A DNA stretch of 64,000 bases from Canna indica (lineage: Eukaryota > Streptophyta > Magnoliopsida > Zingiberales > Cannaceae). Positions 35,389 to 47,751 of the stretch are shown here, in pieces. The translations under genes were made by a program, and so were the position numbers. The stretch spans positions 10,464,501 through 10,528,500 of the forward strand of contig CP136892.1 in NCBI GenBank assembly GCA_034359265.1, in the 5' to 3' direction. The first letter of the stretch is position 1. The number at the start of each line of letters is the position of its first letter. Under the pieces are notes generated by a model. It searched no databases, was not told the origin of the DNA, and saw only the letters and a list, made by a program, of their open reading frames with translations.

Positions 35389-36830
35389 TTGATTTGACAC
35401 TTTTTATTCAAATTATTTTTTTTGCCCAAAAATATAGTTCAAAGAAAACTAACTTGGTTTGCAGGCATTTACTCTCTTAACCTCGGACTAAATAGATGAG
35501 CAAACCATCTGTTTGGAGAATATGCTAGATAGGGGTGGCAATAGGTCGTGCTTGAACAGGCCCATTGCCCGTCGGGTCGTGCCTGACACGATCAGAGTAA
35601 AATCCGGGTTACGCCAAGCACGACCAGGGTTGCCGAAGGGGCAGCCCAGCCTGGCACAAGGCCCACCCCTTCGGCTCAGGCCAGGCCGACAAGGATCTAG
35701 CGTAAGCGCTGCTAGGCGGGCATTGGCATAGGGTTGCATGCCTAGGCGTGCTCCATGTTGGCCCAATGATTCAGCATTGACAATACTCTTAGTTTTGATG
35801 ATAACAAACATGATTTTAGTAGTTTTTATCAAGATTTGATCTTATGTTGGACATACGATACACGTCCGAAGTTCGTCGGAGAAATCACAAAAAATCAAGA
35901 ATCGGAGGCTTTAGAGTCAAGCGTGTTAAAATTAGTTTAGGAGTTAGTTTCTTTTATTGTAAATGTTCCTAAGCCTTAGTTTGATATCCTCATTGAGTTC
36001 CTAAGTCAAAAACCAAACCCGAAAAATTAGAAAACAACCCAGAAATTTTCAGTCTAGGGAGCTCATTGGAAGGCTACATGATTTAGACATTTTCTTGGCA
36101 CCAAAAGTCTCGATAATTGTTCTTTGGGTTGAAACAAGTTAAAGACCGATTTTAAAAGAATTTTTGGGATCCCTTAACCCACCCATATTTGATCCGAAAG
36201 ATTTTAAAATTTATTGTTTTCGCATTGTTTTACTAGAACCCAAAATTTGGATTTTGACCCTTAAGGATTTTAATTTTTTTTTTTGATATTTTTATTGAAC
36301 CCAAAAGTGGGTATTTCCTTATTTACATTTATGTTAAAGTTAATGGAGAATAAAAATAAATAGAGACAATAACTTAAAATTAAGAAATGTACATAAGGCT
36401 TGAAACCAGAAATATGTAAACTACCAAACTGCCCCCAACATATCTTTTTTAAATCGTTGAACGACTCTTTTTTCTCATACCCGAATATCAACTCTATAAA
36501 TACACCAAAAACTCTCTTCCTCGGGTCTACTATTGTTCATTGATGATCTACTTAAGTTCTTGAGCCTAAGAGCGAGTTTTCTTGCCCTATTCCTCATTTC
36601 CACTCTTCAAACATTCATTCAAATCTCAAGCCTTCAAAACTTGTTGAGGACATCAATTTAAGGCTTTGGAGCTCTAGGAGGCAGCAAGGGGAAGCTTCAC
36701 AAGTGTTTGGATACTCTTTGTAGCTTCTCTTATTGTTTTTTACTTGTTTTTTCTTATTGTTTCATTTAATACTCTACTTGTGTGGGTAAGAAGGTGTGGG
36801 TGACACACCTAGGTTTAAATTTGTTTTCTT
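35389..36830. repeat. Tandem duplication unit 2
   Basis: Second copy of the 1.45-kb unit, including a second copy of the hAT MITE left end (about 35,530). The short open frames in both units are shadows of the GC-rich MITE and are not genes. Confidence 0.9.
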
Positions 36831-37969
36831 AGGATTAATTGAGGTAGAGACACTCTCCCGTGTGGAGAGGTAAGCCCTTGCTTGACCTTCATTGTAGGAA
36901 AAACAAATTTAACATAAGTGAAGTGTTGGAAATCCTTGGTGGTGAACCAAGATGGAGTATGAAAGGTTTCCGAACCACTCTAAAATCTCATTGTTAGCAT
37001 TGCTGTTGTGGCGTTTCAATTAGTCATCTAAATTGTGTTCATTCTAAGTTTGATTGAAATACATCTGTAAGTCGAATAACCTACACTAGAGGAGGATGAA
37101 TAGTGTGTTTACTAAAAACTTAACATAAATTCGGTTTTAATTAATTCTTGATTACTTAGGCATGTGCTCAAATGAACTAGATGAATGCAAAAGTAAAGTA
37201 AATATGACACTTGAGCAAACACAATTAAAGACAATGCAAACAAAGAGATTTATAGTGGTTCGACCCCAATGCCCACTCCATTACCTAAGCATCCCGCTTA
37301 GGATTTTTAACTTAGCTTTACTAGATTAATTTATTTTCTTACAATGAGGAATTTACACCAGAGAATCTCCGCTCTCAACCTGAAGACATTTCCACTTCCG
37401 GTTCTCCGCCTTCCTACCGAAAGCACTCTCCCACCTCATAACCCAAAGGACAATAAATTCAATCCTAGTAAACTAACTAAACTGGTGGACTTAAGTCTTA
37501 CAACCAAGACAACCACCCAACCAAACAACCTAAAAACCTAGGTTTTCACAACTTCAAGTACAATGAAATAAACAAGAAAATACAAGTATAAATGAAGCAA
37601 TAAACCAAACAAATTGTACTTAGCTCCAATACCGAACCCCTATTCATCTTGATGCCTCAAATTGATGAATCGATGAAAAAACAAGGCTCAATCAAAGATA
37701 GATGATGAAACTAGGGTTTGGAATAAAAATGGCTCAATCAAAGCTTTAATATCACATATAATGTCTCAAGAATAGTTAAGATCAAGAAAGAATGGTGAGA
37801 TGAAGCATTTATAGAGAGACAAAGGGTAGGCTCAGGTAAACCACACACAACAGCTCAAAATAGAATCGTTGCCTTCCGTCGGTTGATCTCCGATCGACCC
37901 TTGATCACCCGACGATCGATCGAGGGTCGACCGATAACCTATTGTTAAGGTAGGTTGCTGATTTTTCAC
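36831..37969. other. Non-coding part of the element between the repeats
   Basis: No gene seen. It contains CTAGAGGAGGATGAATAGTG at about 37,086, whose inverted partner (CACCCCCTCTAG) is at about 38,667, and a phrase of the kind TTTATAGTGGTTCGACC at 37,250 that is widespread in plant repetitive DNA. A short palindromic CGATCGACCC / GGGTCGACCG pair lies at about 37,893-37,930. Confidence 0.45.
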
Positions 37970-38535
37970 AAGCCTTATTTTTATTCTTCATTAACTTTAA
38001 AACATAAATGTTAAATAAGGAAATACCCCCATTTGGATTCAATAAAAATATTAAAAAAAATTAAAATCCTTAAAGATCAAAAATCCAAATTTTGGATTAT
38101 AGTAATTTTAAAATCTCCCTAGTCAAATATGGATATGTTAAAAGTTTAAAAATCTTTAACTTATTTTTAGCCAAGGAACAATTATCGGGATTTTTGGCGC
38201 CAAGAAAATGTCTAAATCATGTAGCCCTCCGATGAGCTCCCTAGACTTCGAAAATTTTTGGGCCATTTTTTAATTTTTTTCTGGTTTTCAAGTTTTCGAG
38301 GTTCGGGTTTTGGTTTTTGGGTTCTTATGCATCAAATAGAGGATATACATATAACCTAGACACTCTAGACCTAGACTCAACCTTCCCAATGAATCCAAAG
38401 CGTTGACGAGCGTCCTTGTCAATTTCTTTGATTTCTTTGATTTTTTCGATCGGGGATGTTGAACGCAAACCGATATGAAATCTAAAAATATTTCTTGCTC
38501 AAATATTAGTTTCATGTTTGTTATTATCAAAACTA
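37970..38535. repeat. Inverted, diverged copy of the tandem unit
   Basis: The reverse complement of this stretch follows the tandem unit's AT-rich part (for example TTAACTTTAA, ATTTGGGTTCAATAAAAATAT, CATGTAGCCCTC, and the TTTTGATAATAACAAACATG start), at clearly lower identity than between units 1 and 2. It makes the whole region a potential foldback of about 4 kb. Confidence 0.75.
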
Positions 38536-39661
38536 AGATTAAGCCCAAGGTTAAAAATTGTAGGCGAACAACACCTTCATCATATAGCACATTGAACAAG
38601 GTTATAATAGAACTAGTTTGGGTTAAAATTTACTTGAAGTAAATCATCATAGATTTATACTATTCACCCCCTCTAGTATGCTAAAACGCTTTCACTCCAA
38701 CGCTGGCCCGCAGGCCTAGCGCCCCGTGTTGTGCCGAGCACGACACGCACACGACCTAGGCTCGGCACGGCCCCCGTGCTCAAGGGACAAGGCACCAGCG
38801 TGTCGTGCTTGGATCGATCGAAATTTTTGGGGATAAGTCAAGCATGACCATTTTTTGGTCAGGTTCATGCTGCTCGTAGTAGACCCAACCTATTGATACC
38901 TCTAATGCTATATCTATAGTAGGATGGACTTCGTTGCTTAAGAACGATAAATAGTTAACTTTTCATGTTTTTTTTCTAAGATAAAAGTGAAACCTATGTT
39001 AAAGTTCCACATTGGTTGAGGTTGTGGTCTAGATGGTCTTTAAATAGATTGGACAATCCTCGTCTCAGGAGCTAAATTTTGGGGTGGAATTAGATCCAAG
39101 GCTGATTTTCTAACAACCTAAGAGAGGCTCCACCATTTCATTTCATTGATAGGTGAAATAAAACAAATACAGAAGAATAGATACATAGATAGAAGTTCAA
39201 TATTTGACCAGCCAAAAAAACAGAGAAAAAACAGAGAAAAAATAGAGAAAACAAAGAAAAACATGCCATAAACACATACTAAGATCTTCCTAAGAAGAGG
39301 AAGAACGGTAAATAGTTAACTTTGAAATCTAACAATTGTCATAGTGTGAATCGCCACAACTAATGTATGAAAGGAATCATCATATTTTTCATATTGAATT
39401 TTAGAATTGTGGTTTTAATAATTTTTAAGAGTGCTCTCGCTACGCAAATAGGGGATCCGTGAGGTAACTTGTACTTAATTAGTGTATTATTATCTTTTTT
39501 TGAGCAAAAGAAACCTGTAATATATTCAAGAGCATTGAAAATAGTTACATGTAAAGGTAGGGAAGAGAGTAAAGGGGTACCCAAAACAATTAAAAACAGA
39601 ACAAAATAAAAGAAAGAAGAGCTACAGTACACAACCACAAAGAAACAACATGGAAAAAGAC

Positions 39662-42600
39662 TCAACCCATAGTTGACGAGAAGAATGCCGCAGCAGAGAT
39701 AGCTTTGGAACGAGGAGAATCAGACATTCCTTGGAAGATCCTTGGATTTCTTTCAAACCAAATCATCAAACTCCAAATTAACAAGAGTCTAGTTCTAGTT
39801 CTTCTACTCTTCAAATCCCTAGAAAAAGACTCGTTCCAAGGTTGCACCTCAAGGGGAAAGAAACAATGATTCACCTCCAAGAGAAAGAAATTCCAACCAT
39901 GAATAGTATAGGAGCAAGAAATAAACAGATGAGAATGAGATTCTCTCTCAAGGTTACAGAAGGGGCAAGTATCAACAGTAGTGAAGCCCCAAGAGACCAA
40001 GAGATCACGAGTTAGAAGTCTTTTTCTAAACCTCAACCAACCGAAGATAGAAATCTTGTGGGGGAGTCCACGTTGCCAAAGAAACTTAGCAAAGCGATCT
40101 AGAATACCCCAAAAGTTCAATAGAACGTAAAGGCTTTTGGTAGAGAACTGCCCATTATTCATCCATTTCCAAACAAGACGGTCATCGCCAGAAGAAGATT
40201 GAACAGTTTTAAGTTCCCTAGCCAAACCAAGCAGGCAATCATAACTGACTAGGGAAGAGAAGTTGAGATTCCAATTCACAAATAAATCATCCTCATTGAC
40301 GATTCTGGCATTAGATATAGAGATGTCTGGTTGCTCCGGGGGAGAGAGAAATTTGGAAGCAAGACATTTCCCATTCGACCACTTGTCAGTCCAAAGCTTG
40401 AAAAAAGAACCCGAGCCCACTTGTCAATGAACACAACTGAGGAAAAGGTCAAGAATACAGTGAAGGTCCTTCCAAATAGGAGAAGCAATCCTCTAAAAAC
40501 TCTTAGAATTTCACAAGCGAAAATCTCCATAGAGAAGCCAAATTATCTCAACACATTGAACTTTGCATCTCTGAATTAGTTTCCACTGCCAAGAACCAAG
40601 GCGAGCAAGATTATGAGCGTGCAAGTCGATGATTCCAAGCCCCCTCTCGTCCTTAACACAAGTGAGAAGACTTCACTCCGCAAGGCATTTTCCACGAAGA
40701 GATACTGAGATAGGGCCAACCCAAAAAAAATTCTTTCTCCTTTTATTAAGCATCTTAAGAACCCACTTTGGGGCCTTAAAAATGGAGAGAGGATAGGCCA
40801 CAGAACTGCTTAAAGTGCTGTTGAGTAAAGTGAGGCGCCCCGCTCGTGAAAGTAGACGCCCTTGCCAAGAGCTAAGTGTAGCATCAATTTTAGCTATCCA
40901 ATATGCAAACAATGTATCTCATATGCAAACCTCTGAGAGGAATCGAGGTTGCCATTCAAGCAAAGAATAGAAGTCTTGTTTAAATTGACTTTCAAACCAG
41001 TCGCAAGCTCAAAGCAACGAAGCAGAAAAAGAAGGTTTTTTTAAGTTGAAACCATCATTTTTGTAGAACAGAATTACATCATCGGCAAATAGAAAATGAG
41101 AGATTCCCCCTGGCACCACATGATTTAGAATGCCTCTGATGAGACCATTATTCGAAGCTAGGTTGATGAGGCGAGAAAGGTCATCCATAGCAAGGTTGAA
41201 AATAAAAGGAGATAAATGGTTTCCTTGTCTAATCCCGCATTTGTGATGGAAGAAATCTCCAACTTTGCCATTAATGATTATGGCTGATTCGGTGGAGAGT
41301 AAATGCAAAATCCAAGAGCACCATTTAGAGGAGAAGCCTCTAGCAATCAACATGTCCTGAATGAACTCCCATACGATAGTGTCAAAAGCCTTAGCAAAGT
41401 CCACCTTCAAAAGTAAACCATCCTCCCTAGTTCGCTTGCAAGCCCAAACTGTTTCATGAACTCCCATAAAACAATTAAGCGTTCCTCGGCCTGCCAAGTA
41501 AGCACTTTGAGAATAGTCCACAAGGTCGCTCATGCACGGCTTAAAATGATTCGCAAAAATCATTGAGAAAATTTCCACGATGCTATTTTCGAGGCTAATA
41601 GGCCGAAAGTCCGTGACTCGCGAGGCCCCATCACACTTTGGAATCAAAATAATGTGCCCTCGATTAAATCTTCTAAGCGTATTCGGACGGGAGTAAATAT
41701 CATTGAGGATCTGAAGTAGGTCCGTCTTGATGTAATCCCAATAAGCGCGATAGAATTCTGGGGTGAGGCCATCAGGACCGGGGGATTTGAATGACCGCAA
41801 CTGAAAGATAGCAGCCTTCATCTCCTCAAGGGTGAAAGGAGAGTCTAAAACCAATGAAACAGGAAGAGAATGCAAAAGAACATCTCTCCAATTAACTTTG
41901 AGTAAAGGCCTCTCAGGAGAACCAAGTAAAAGCAGGAAATGATTCCGCAAATGGAGGGCAATATCCGCATCATTTGTGAAGTCCCCATGGTCCGTAGAAA
42001 TCTTATGAATCCAATTTGTTTTCTTCCTAACGGAGGCACATTGGTGAAAGAAACGGGTATTGAGGTCTCCTTCCTTGACCCACTGTTTCTTCGCTCTTTG
42101 CTGCCAAAAAGAGTCTTTATTTTTGTAGAGATCATCAAGCTCAATTTTAGCCAACTTTAGAGCCGCAAACTCCGAGTCAACCAAGCCACCCGATTGAGCT
42201 TTGCAATTAAGAGATTCAACTTGGTGTTCAAGTAAAACTCTACTTTCTCGTTGTTTCTTTTTGAGATTGAGAGCCCATTGGGAAATAATTTTTCTAATGA
42301 GTTTCCATTTCATAATCCACCTGGCTACAGCCGATCCAACAGAAGCCGAGTCTGGCCAAGAACTATGAATAATATTAGAGAAACTATCATATTTGAACCA
42401 GAAGTTCTCTAGCCGAAAACAAGGAGGTCGTCTAGTGCAGGGAGGCGAAGCAAGGAAAATTAGAGTTGCATGGTCCGAGAGCTTACTGTCACCTCCTAAC
42501 ACACTAGCAAGGGGAAGTATCAAAGCCGAAGGTAGAGAGATTAGGACTCGATCTAATTTGGCAAAGCACGGAGGCTGCTGATTATTAGGCCATGTAAAAT

Positions 42601-43159
42601 TCTTTCCCTTAATCGACAAATCAAGCAAACAGTTATCATTGATCAATTGTGAGAACCTATCCGAATCCCTCGTAGAGCCAAAGCAGTTAGCACGCTCATG
42701 GTCGAAGCGAGTAACGTTGAAGTCTCCACCGATTATGAAATTGTCACTAGAGTTGCTCAGCAAGCTATCCAACTCCCTAAAGAAATCGGCTCTACCAGAT
42801 CTACGTGAAGGACCATAGATATTGACAAAAGAGAAACATAGTTTGGATCTTTTATTATCAAGCTTGGCCACAAGAAGGAAAGAACCGATATGAGAGGAGA
42901 TAAAATTCCAAACATCATCGTTCTAGATAAGGAGCATACCTCTGGCCAAACCAACAACATCAAGAGCAATGAAAGAAGAATGCCTAAAACCACATAATTG
43001 TTTAACATATCTTGAAGAGGCCGAAACCAACTTAGTCTCCTAAAGGCCAATTACTGAACAATTGCAGTCCTTAACCGTCGACTTGATCATGAATCGTTTA
43101 GAGAGCCGATTCACCCCACGCACGTTCCAAAATAAAGAAACGAAATTGTGTTCAGACAT
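39662..43159 (-). pseudogene. LINE ORF2: endonuclease, reverse transcriptase, zf-RVT
   Basis: ORF2 starts at 43,159 (MSEHNFVSLFWNVRGVNRLS). The endonuclease has ETKLVSAS, NIYGPSRRSG, GGDFNVTRFDHER and LSDHATLI motifs, with in-frame TAG stops at about 43,040 and 42,922. The RT (about 42,000-41,040) has SPGPDGLTPEFY, RPISL, DFAKAFDTI, GIRQGNHLSPFIF and FLFADDVI. A frameshift follows at about 41,045. The zf-RVT region (40,420-39,662) has WKWMNNGQFSTKSLY, LPHKISIFGW and CPFCNLERESHSHLFISC, ending in a stop at 39,662. This protein would copy the LINE RNA at a nicked target. All RT motifs are intact; the breaks are few. Confidence 0.9.
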
Positions 43160-43570
43160 AGAAACAGAGAATCACCACAAAAAAATAGAACACCAAGACA
43201 CAAGAACACGAGATCAAGATGAACTCGCATCCACCCGGAAATCACGAAGAGCACTGGCAACATCAGAAACAGGACCAGAAATAGAGAAACCCAAGCTTCT
43301 AACATGATCATCGATCGGCAAGGAAGAGAAAGAACGAAGGGCCGGAGACAAAAATGAACCCATAAGTGAACGATCATCCACGCGATCAGAAGCAATCCCG
43401 GACGGAGGGGCAAGGGGCAGATCCCCATTCAAGGAAGCCTTGCGAGCTAAAGCCCTCGACAGAGAACTATCAGAAGAAGCCCCTGAAAGAAGCAGCCTGC
43501 GACTTCGCCGTACCCTTAAGATCGGGGGAGAGAGACGATGGCGCCTCGCATAGGAGAAGATGAAACGCTG

Positions 43571-45653
43571 TCAAGAACTCTGCTCCTCACTCGACAAGGA
43601 GGAGGAGGCGGGTGCCGAGACCCCAACATGCTCTAGAATCTCCAAAGAAGCAAGAGGAACCTCCACTAAGCCAGACACCGGATCCTCCAAAAAGCTAGTT
43701 GATCGATTGGGTAGAGAAGAAGTCGGATCGGGTAGAGAAGAAGGAGCAGGCAGCGCTAACGGGTCGGGTAAGTGGGCACCAGCTCGAAGGAACTTAGAAA
43801 CATCATAACAACTCACATCAACCGAGCAAAAGGGGGCCACCAGCTGATGCAAAGAGAACGAGGCATTGACAAAATGCTTCCCCACCAGAGCACACGCCAA
43901 GAATAGAAGGAACTCAAGGGCGATCTTCTCCGAAGGCAGGAGTAGGTTCGCTAGAAGAGGAAGGAAGCTATTTTGAAGAAAACGCCAAGCAGTTTCAGTC
44001 TCGTCATCCCAAAGAGCCAAAAACGGAAGAGGAAAGGGATCAGAGGGGAGTGAGCGTCGAGGAGTGCAGGGAGTCCTAGAACGGAAATGAAGCAGAGAAG
44101 GTGGAGCAGAAGCCTCTGAAGCCAATGTACCACCATTGACCCCCGAAGGACCCAAATCTCTCAGGACCAAACACCCGCCGGAATCAGCCCCGACTCCCAC
44201 TGGCGAAGTCGAGAGAGGAGCCTCAAGAATCGGTTCTTGAACAGAAACAGAAAGGGCTAACTTGCAAGAAGACTCGGCAACACAGGCTTGCTCCACACAC
44301 GAGTTAACAACTCCATCGCTGCCAGAAGATAACAAAGGAGGTCCAACAACGACATCAAGGGGAGAAGATGGATCAGTCGGAGGGAAGGGGTGATTATCCC
44401 TCCCCTCCCCCCTCCCCCCGTCGAAGCTTCCTCCAGAGTCAGAACCAGCCACAAAGTCATTCAGTGGATGGGGTTCTTCTCCAAACAACCAGCGAAACCA
44501 TGACACTTCAACTCTGATCTTATACCTGCATTTCTCTAAGACAACAAATTAAGATGAAGCATGGAGTGAGGTTCATTGCACGCACCCTTAAATGAACTCG
44601 ACACATCGAGAGATCATCCCAACGGAGCGAGCGCTTGTTGATAGCATCATAAGCACCAAAGTTGCAAACCAGCGATGATAGAGCGACATCATTCTAGAAT
44701 TCCAGCAGAAGACCATAAAGCTCGATCCCCACGCAGTATTCTAGAGAAGGGACGAACTTGAAGACGTCGTCTTCACTCCAGTCCTCAACCTTCAGATAAA
44801 CCTCCCGCCAACGAAAATGACCGTGATCGATTAAGGAGCGCTTGTAGTAAGAATCATGCCCCGGACGAGTAGAAATCAGAAAACGACCATTGGGAAGTAG
44901 TCGTTGACGCCACTGCCGTTAGAGAGCGGCCTCATCACTGAAGCAAGAGGCCAAGAAGCCGGCGATGTCAGCACCACGATTTAGTTTCCCCAAGACAGAG
45001 ATGACGACACACCGCTCTGCAAGAAATCCAACCCTATTGAGGGTGGACCCAGAAGGAGGCAGAAAAACATCACAACCAGAGTCCACAATTGTAGGGCTCG
45101 AAGCAGGAAGAGGTGAGTGCATATCCGCCAACTTTGGGGGAGAAGAGCATGAAGCAGGAAGAGGAGAGCGCTTATCCACCAACTTCGGGGGAGAGGAGTC
45201 ACAAATCACCACTTTGCCGCGATCAGAAGCATAAGTAGTCTCAACAGAGGAGGAGGCGGCGGCCACCTTGCGAACATAATGCATCTCAGATTGACGGCAG
45301 TTCCGCGCCTTATGGCCGCTGCGATGACAGACGAGGCAGACCGGACGCGCCCTGCAGTCAAAACTACGATGGCCACGACCACAACAATTGAAACACCGTC
45401 CACTCTTGCGAAGATGGACGAACAAAGACACAACATCAGAAGAGCGGTCAGAGAAAGCCCGACGAGAGGAGGGGAGAACAGACTTGATAGAAGCACGAGC
45501 CATCGGAGGTCGAAAGATCTTCACCACGTCCACAAAAGAAGAGGAAGGAACCTACGAAGCGAAAGAGGGAGGAGGAGCTGTCCTGAAAGAAACATGCTTG
45601 ATCCTCCGCTTGTAGGAGACCGTCGACCACTCACCTGGGTCCTCGCCACTCAT
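43571..45653 (-). pseudogene. LINE ORF1 (gag-like, double zinc knuckle)
   Basis: ORF1 starts at 45,653 (MSGEDPGEWSTVSYKRR). A stop at about 45,554 follows, then two CCHC knuckles (CFNCCGRGHRSFDC and CLVCHRSGHKARNC, about 45,395-45,300). A DUF4283-like part (about 44,890-44,540) in another frame follows, then a Ser/Pro/Gly-rich C-terminal part opening MSWFRWLFGEE (44,506-43,571). The protein would bind LINE RNA. At least two frame changes and the early stop make it a pseudogene. Knuckles preceding the DUF4283-like part is unlike the 61-kb LINE, in which DUF4283 comes first, so two LINE families are present. Confidence 0.75.
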
Positions 45654-46683
45654 TTCTCACCTTGTTCGGTTCGTTCTCGGAGTTCGTTAGCAGGGCAGAG
45701 AATAAGCAACTCCCTACCGGGCTGTTGTAGCTTGAGCTGTGCTGGTTGGATGCATTCCGACCAACTCTCATGATGCCTCTACCTGAACCATCACCATTTC
45801 ACTCATCTTTTACATGTCCCCCACCATTTGCCTTCTTCCTAGTGTATTACTATTTGTACTCATTGATTCATTTTTTTTTAATTTGCCATCTTGTATATTC
45901 AAGCTTGACCTTGTACATTTGCTTCTTAATAAAAGGGTTTTGAGTGATTAGAAAAAAAAGCGAGTCCACCTGGTTAATTTCCCTTTTCAATGCAAAAGGA
46001 TTCAGATTAGGTATTCGTAACTTTTGGCACCTAGACAATGTTTCCCAATCTGATGTAAGGCCTTCAAGGAATAATCTCGGCCCATCTAATCTAAGGGCAA
46101 ATTCCAATTTCCAGGGCAATCCCAAATTTCTATATATCTCCTATTTTTCATAAGCATATACCATTTACCAAGCATGTGGAAATAATTAATGTGACTGTCG
46201 TGTTTCTATGAACTCAGAAGATAGCAGAGATCTTCACCAAATTTCTTAGCTTAATTCATCTTTTCTTCTATATATGTTCCAACTTGAGGAGTGACGTTGT
46301 GAACCTCTTCCCTAATAACACGGCTGACTCTCTTTTCAGCAGACACTGGTATATAATGAGCAATTAATTACATGTTTTTGACTTGTTTTTTGAGTAGGAA
46401 ATAAGTACAAGCATTTAGACTGAGACTAAACCAAACAATTTGAGTGGTTTCCTGCTCTTGAAATCATCTAAAACTTTTTTCCATACTACACATTGGTGTG
46501 AATCTAATGCACACATGATCACTAGTTTGATTTCCTTCATTGGAGCTTTAAGTACCTAAGCCTGCAAAATTAATTTGCAAGGAAAAATTAGTTCGAAGAT
46601 AAGAACAGAATTGATTACTGTACCTGTATTCTATGAAAGATTGAAGACTATGGAAATATGGAAAGAAAACCAACAAACCAACA

Positions 46684-46685
<2 letters not shown>

Positions 46686-46714
<29 letters not shown>
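46686..46714. repeat. (AT)n microsatellite
   Basis: About 14 uninterrupted AT repeats. Confidence 0.95.
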
Positions 46715-46717
<3 letters not shown>

Positions 46718-46823
46718 ACTATAGGAGAGAAGAAAAGATGATAAATGGCTGGGATTGATGGAGAACAATTCAATTTGAATCAAAACTGATTTTTAGAGTG
46801 GATAAAGATCTTTTAACTCAAAA

Positions 46824-46850
46824 AAAGAAAGAAAGAAAGAAAGAAAGAGA
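46824..46850. repeat. (GAAA)n microsatellite
   Basis: Six or seven GAAA units after an A run. Confidence 0.9.
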
Positions 46851-47063
46851 AAGTTGAAACATGGTATCCAGTTTGCTTATCTTTTCTTAGCCTTTTGGCC
46901 CACTGAAAGCAACTATCAATCTTAAGCTCAACTTTACCAATGAGATAGGCTGGGAGCACTTTTTAATCTTTGGATTGTAGCTTTCTTGCAATATAAAAGA
47001 AGATTAAGATGTATCGCCATCTTCAAATTAACGGAAGAAAAAAAGATATATAAGAAAAGAAAA

Positions 47064-47522
47064 TTAAGAAAGATTCTTCCTAGATCAGCTATCAAAGCCC
47101 AGAACTTCCACCAAGTGTTGCAACAAGAAGTTCCTTTTTCAGAGAACAAGAAAAAGAATATGAAGAATCATCAAAAAATTATAATTGGTTGTTAAGTCAT
47201 TCTATTAGTGCCATAGTATAAATGAGAATTAAGTGCATGAAGATGAATTGTTTAATTACCTTTGCTCCTCATTGCCTCTACCACCAGATGCCTTGTAGTT
47301 AGGATATGGCACCAGGCCTGACTCAATGTGCTTGACATCCTCCACAAGAAGTTCATAGTGTTTCTTCACCTCCTCGGCGGTTTTGCCCCCAACAGCTCGT
47401 GCAACATTCTGCCAGCGGTCGGTCGTGTCCTTGTCATACACTGCTAGAGCTCTCTCAAAGAGCTTGTTTTGCTTGGGGGTCCATATCGAACCCATGCTTC
47501 GCGAGAGTGATTCCGATGCCAT
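47064..47522 (-). CDS. RADIALIS-like single-MYB/SANT transcription regulator
   Basis: Exon 1 (47,522-47,260) encodes [20 protein letters not shown], then [40 protein letters not shown] and [20 protein letters not shown]: one complete SANT/MYB domain (about residues 12-60) with its three tryptophan-type core positions, the hallmark of the short RADIALIS/RL family. The start is the methionine of MAS, the conserved family start; the open frame continues upstream into the leader. A GT donor (GTAATT) lies exactly before what would otherwise be a stop. I propose an exon 2 at 47,079-47,064 adding KNLS after a 180-bp intron, total about 92 residues; unspliced, it would end QR-stop. Such proteins antagonise larger MYB partners in growth and flower symmetry (family knowledge). 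It looks functional. Confidence 0.9.
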
Positions 47523-47575
47523 TTTACACGACGGAGCTCCGGTCAAGCTTATGGAGTAGTAGTGGAGAAGGGAGA

Positions 47576-47653
47576 ACTGAATGTATTGGAGAAGAAGCAA
47601 AGTAGGATGGGAGAAGTAGTACTGAATGTATTGGAGAAGAAGCAAAGTAGGAT
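47576..47653. repeat. 33-bp duplicated leader segment
   Basis: The phrase ACTGAATGTATTGGAGAAGA...GTAGGAT occurs at 47,576-47,608 and again at 47,621-47,653, in the 5' leader or promoter of the RADIALIS-like gene. Confidence 0.9.
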
Positions 47654-47714
47654 TGCTTGTTTACTGAACGGTGGAGTGGTGCAGGTAAACTAAAGCAAGA
47701 GAGGGTAGTTATAG

Positions 47715-47720
<6 letters not shown>

Positions 47721-47748
<28 letters not shown>
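47721..47748. repeat. (GA)n tract, CT-rich on the gene strand
   Basis: Fourteen GA units about 200 bp upstream of the RADIALIS-like ATG. On the sense strand it is a pyrimidine run, common in plant core promoters and leaders; a regulatory role is only inferred. Confidence 0.85.

Positions 47749-47749
<1 letters not shown>

Positions 47750-47751
<2 letters not shown>

Larger units (their letters stand above)
34061..38904. mobile_element. hAT-type MITE, split by a later insertion and duplication
   Basis: The left end TAGGGGTGGCAATAGG (34,061) and the right end CCTATTGATACCTCTA (to 38,904) are imperfect inverted repeats. Their outer flanks ATGCTAGA (34,053-34,060) and ATGCTATA (38,905-38,912) match at 7 of 8 positions. 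The GC-rich interior left part (34,061-about 34,290) and right part (about 38,700-38,904) contain GGCCCGT/GTGCCGAGCACGA words like those of the MITE at 53,665. About 4.4 kb now separates the halves. Confidence 0.65.
39494..45839 (-). mobile_element. L1-type LINE, nearly full length, with target-site duplication
   Basis: The 6.3-kb element holds ORF1 and ORF2 on the - strand. Its 3' end is a short A tail (poly-T on the + strand, 39,495-39,501). The flanks TAGTGTATTATTAT (39,480-39,493) and TAGTGTATTACTAT (45,840-45,853) match at 13 of 14 positions, so both ends are fixed. ORF2 reads open for 620 codons, so the copy is younger than the other LINE pieces in the window, but stops in the endonuclease and a frameshift after the RT motif disable it. 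Confidence 0.9.
45854..47063. other. Intergenic, 3' flank of the RADIALIS-like gene
   Basis: No supported gene. 45,895-45,957 reads like the end of a transcript or retroposon on the + strand (CTTCTTAATAAAAGGG then an A run at 45,951-45,958). Two simple repeats occur: (AT)n at 46,686-46,714 and (GAAA)n at 46,824-46,850. Confidence 0.45.

Noticed and set aside
41939..42160. 73-codon + strand frame in LINE ORF2
   Set aside because: Antisense to an intact 620-codon endonuclease/RT reading frame.
45279..45773. 164-codon + strand frame and neighbouring frames at 44.9-45.6 kb
   Set aside because: Antisense to LINE ORF1, which shows clear zinc knuckles on the other strand.
45895..45958. Poly(A) signal and A run, possibly the end of a host transcript
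   Set aside because: No coding sequence leads to it on the + strand; more likely a retroposon tail, but this could not be proved, so no gene is called.
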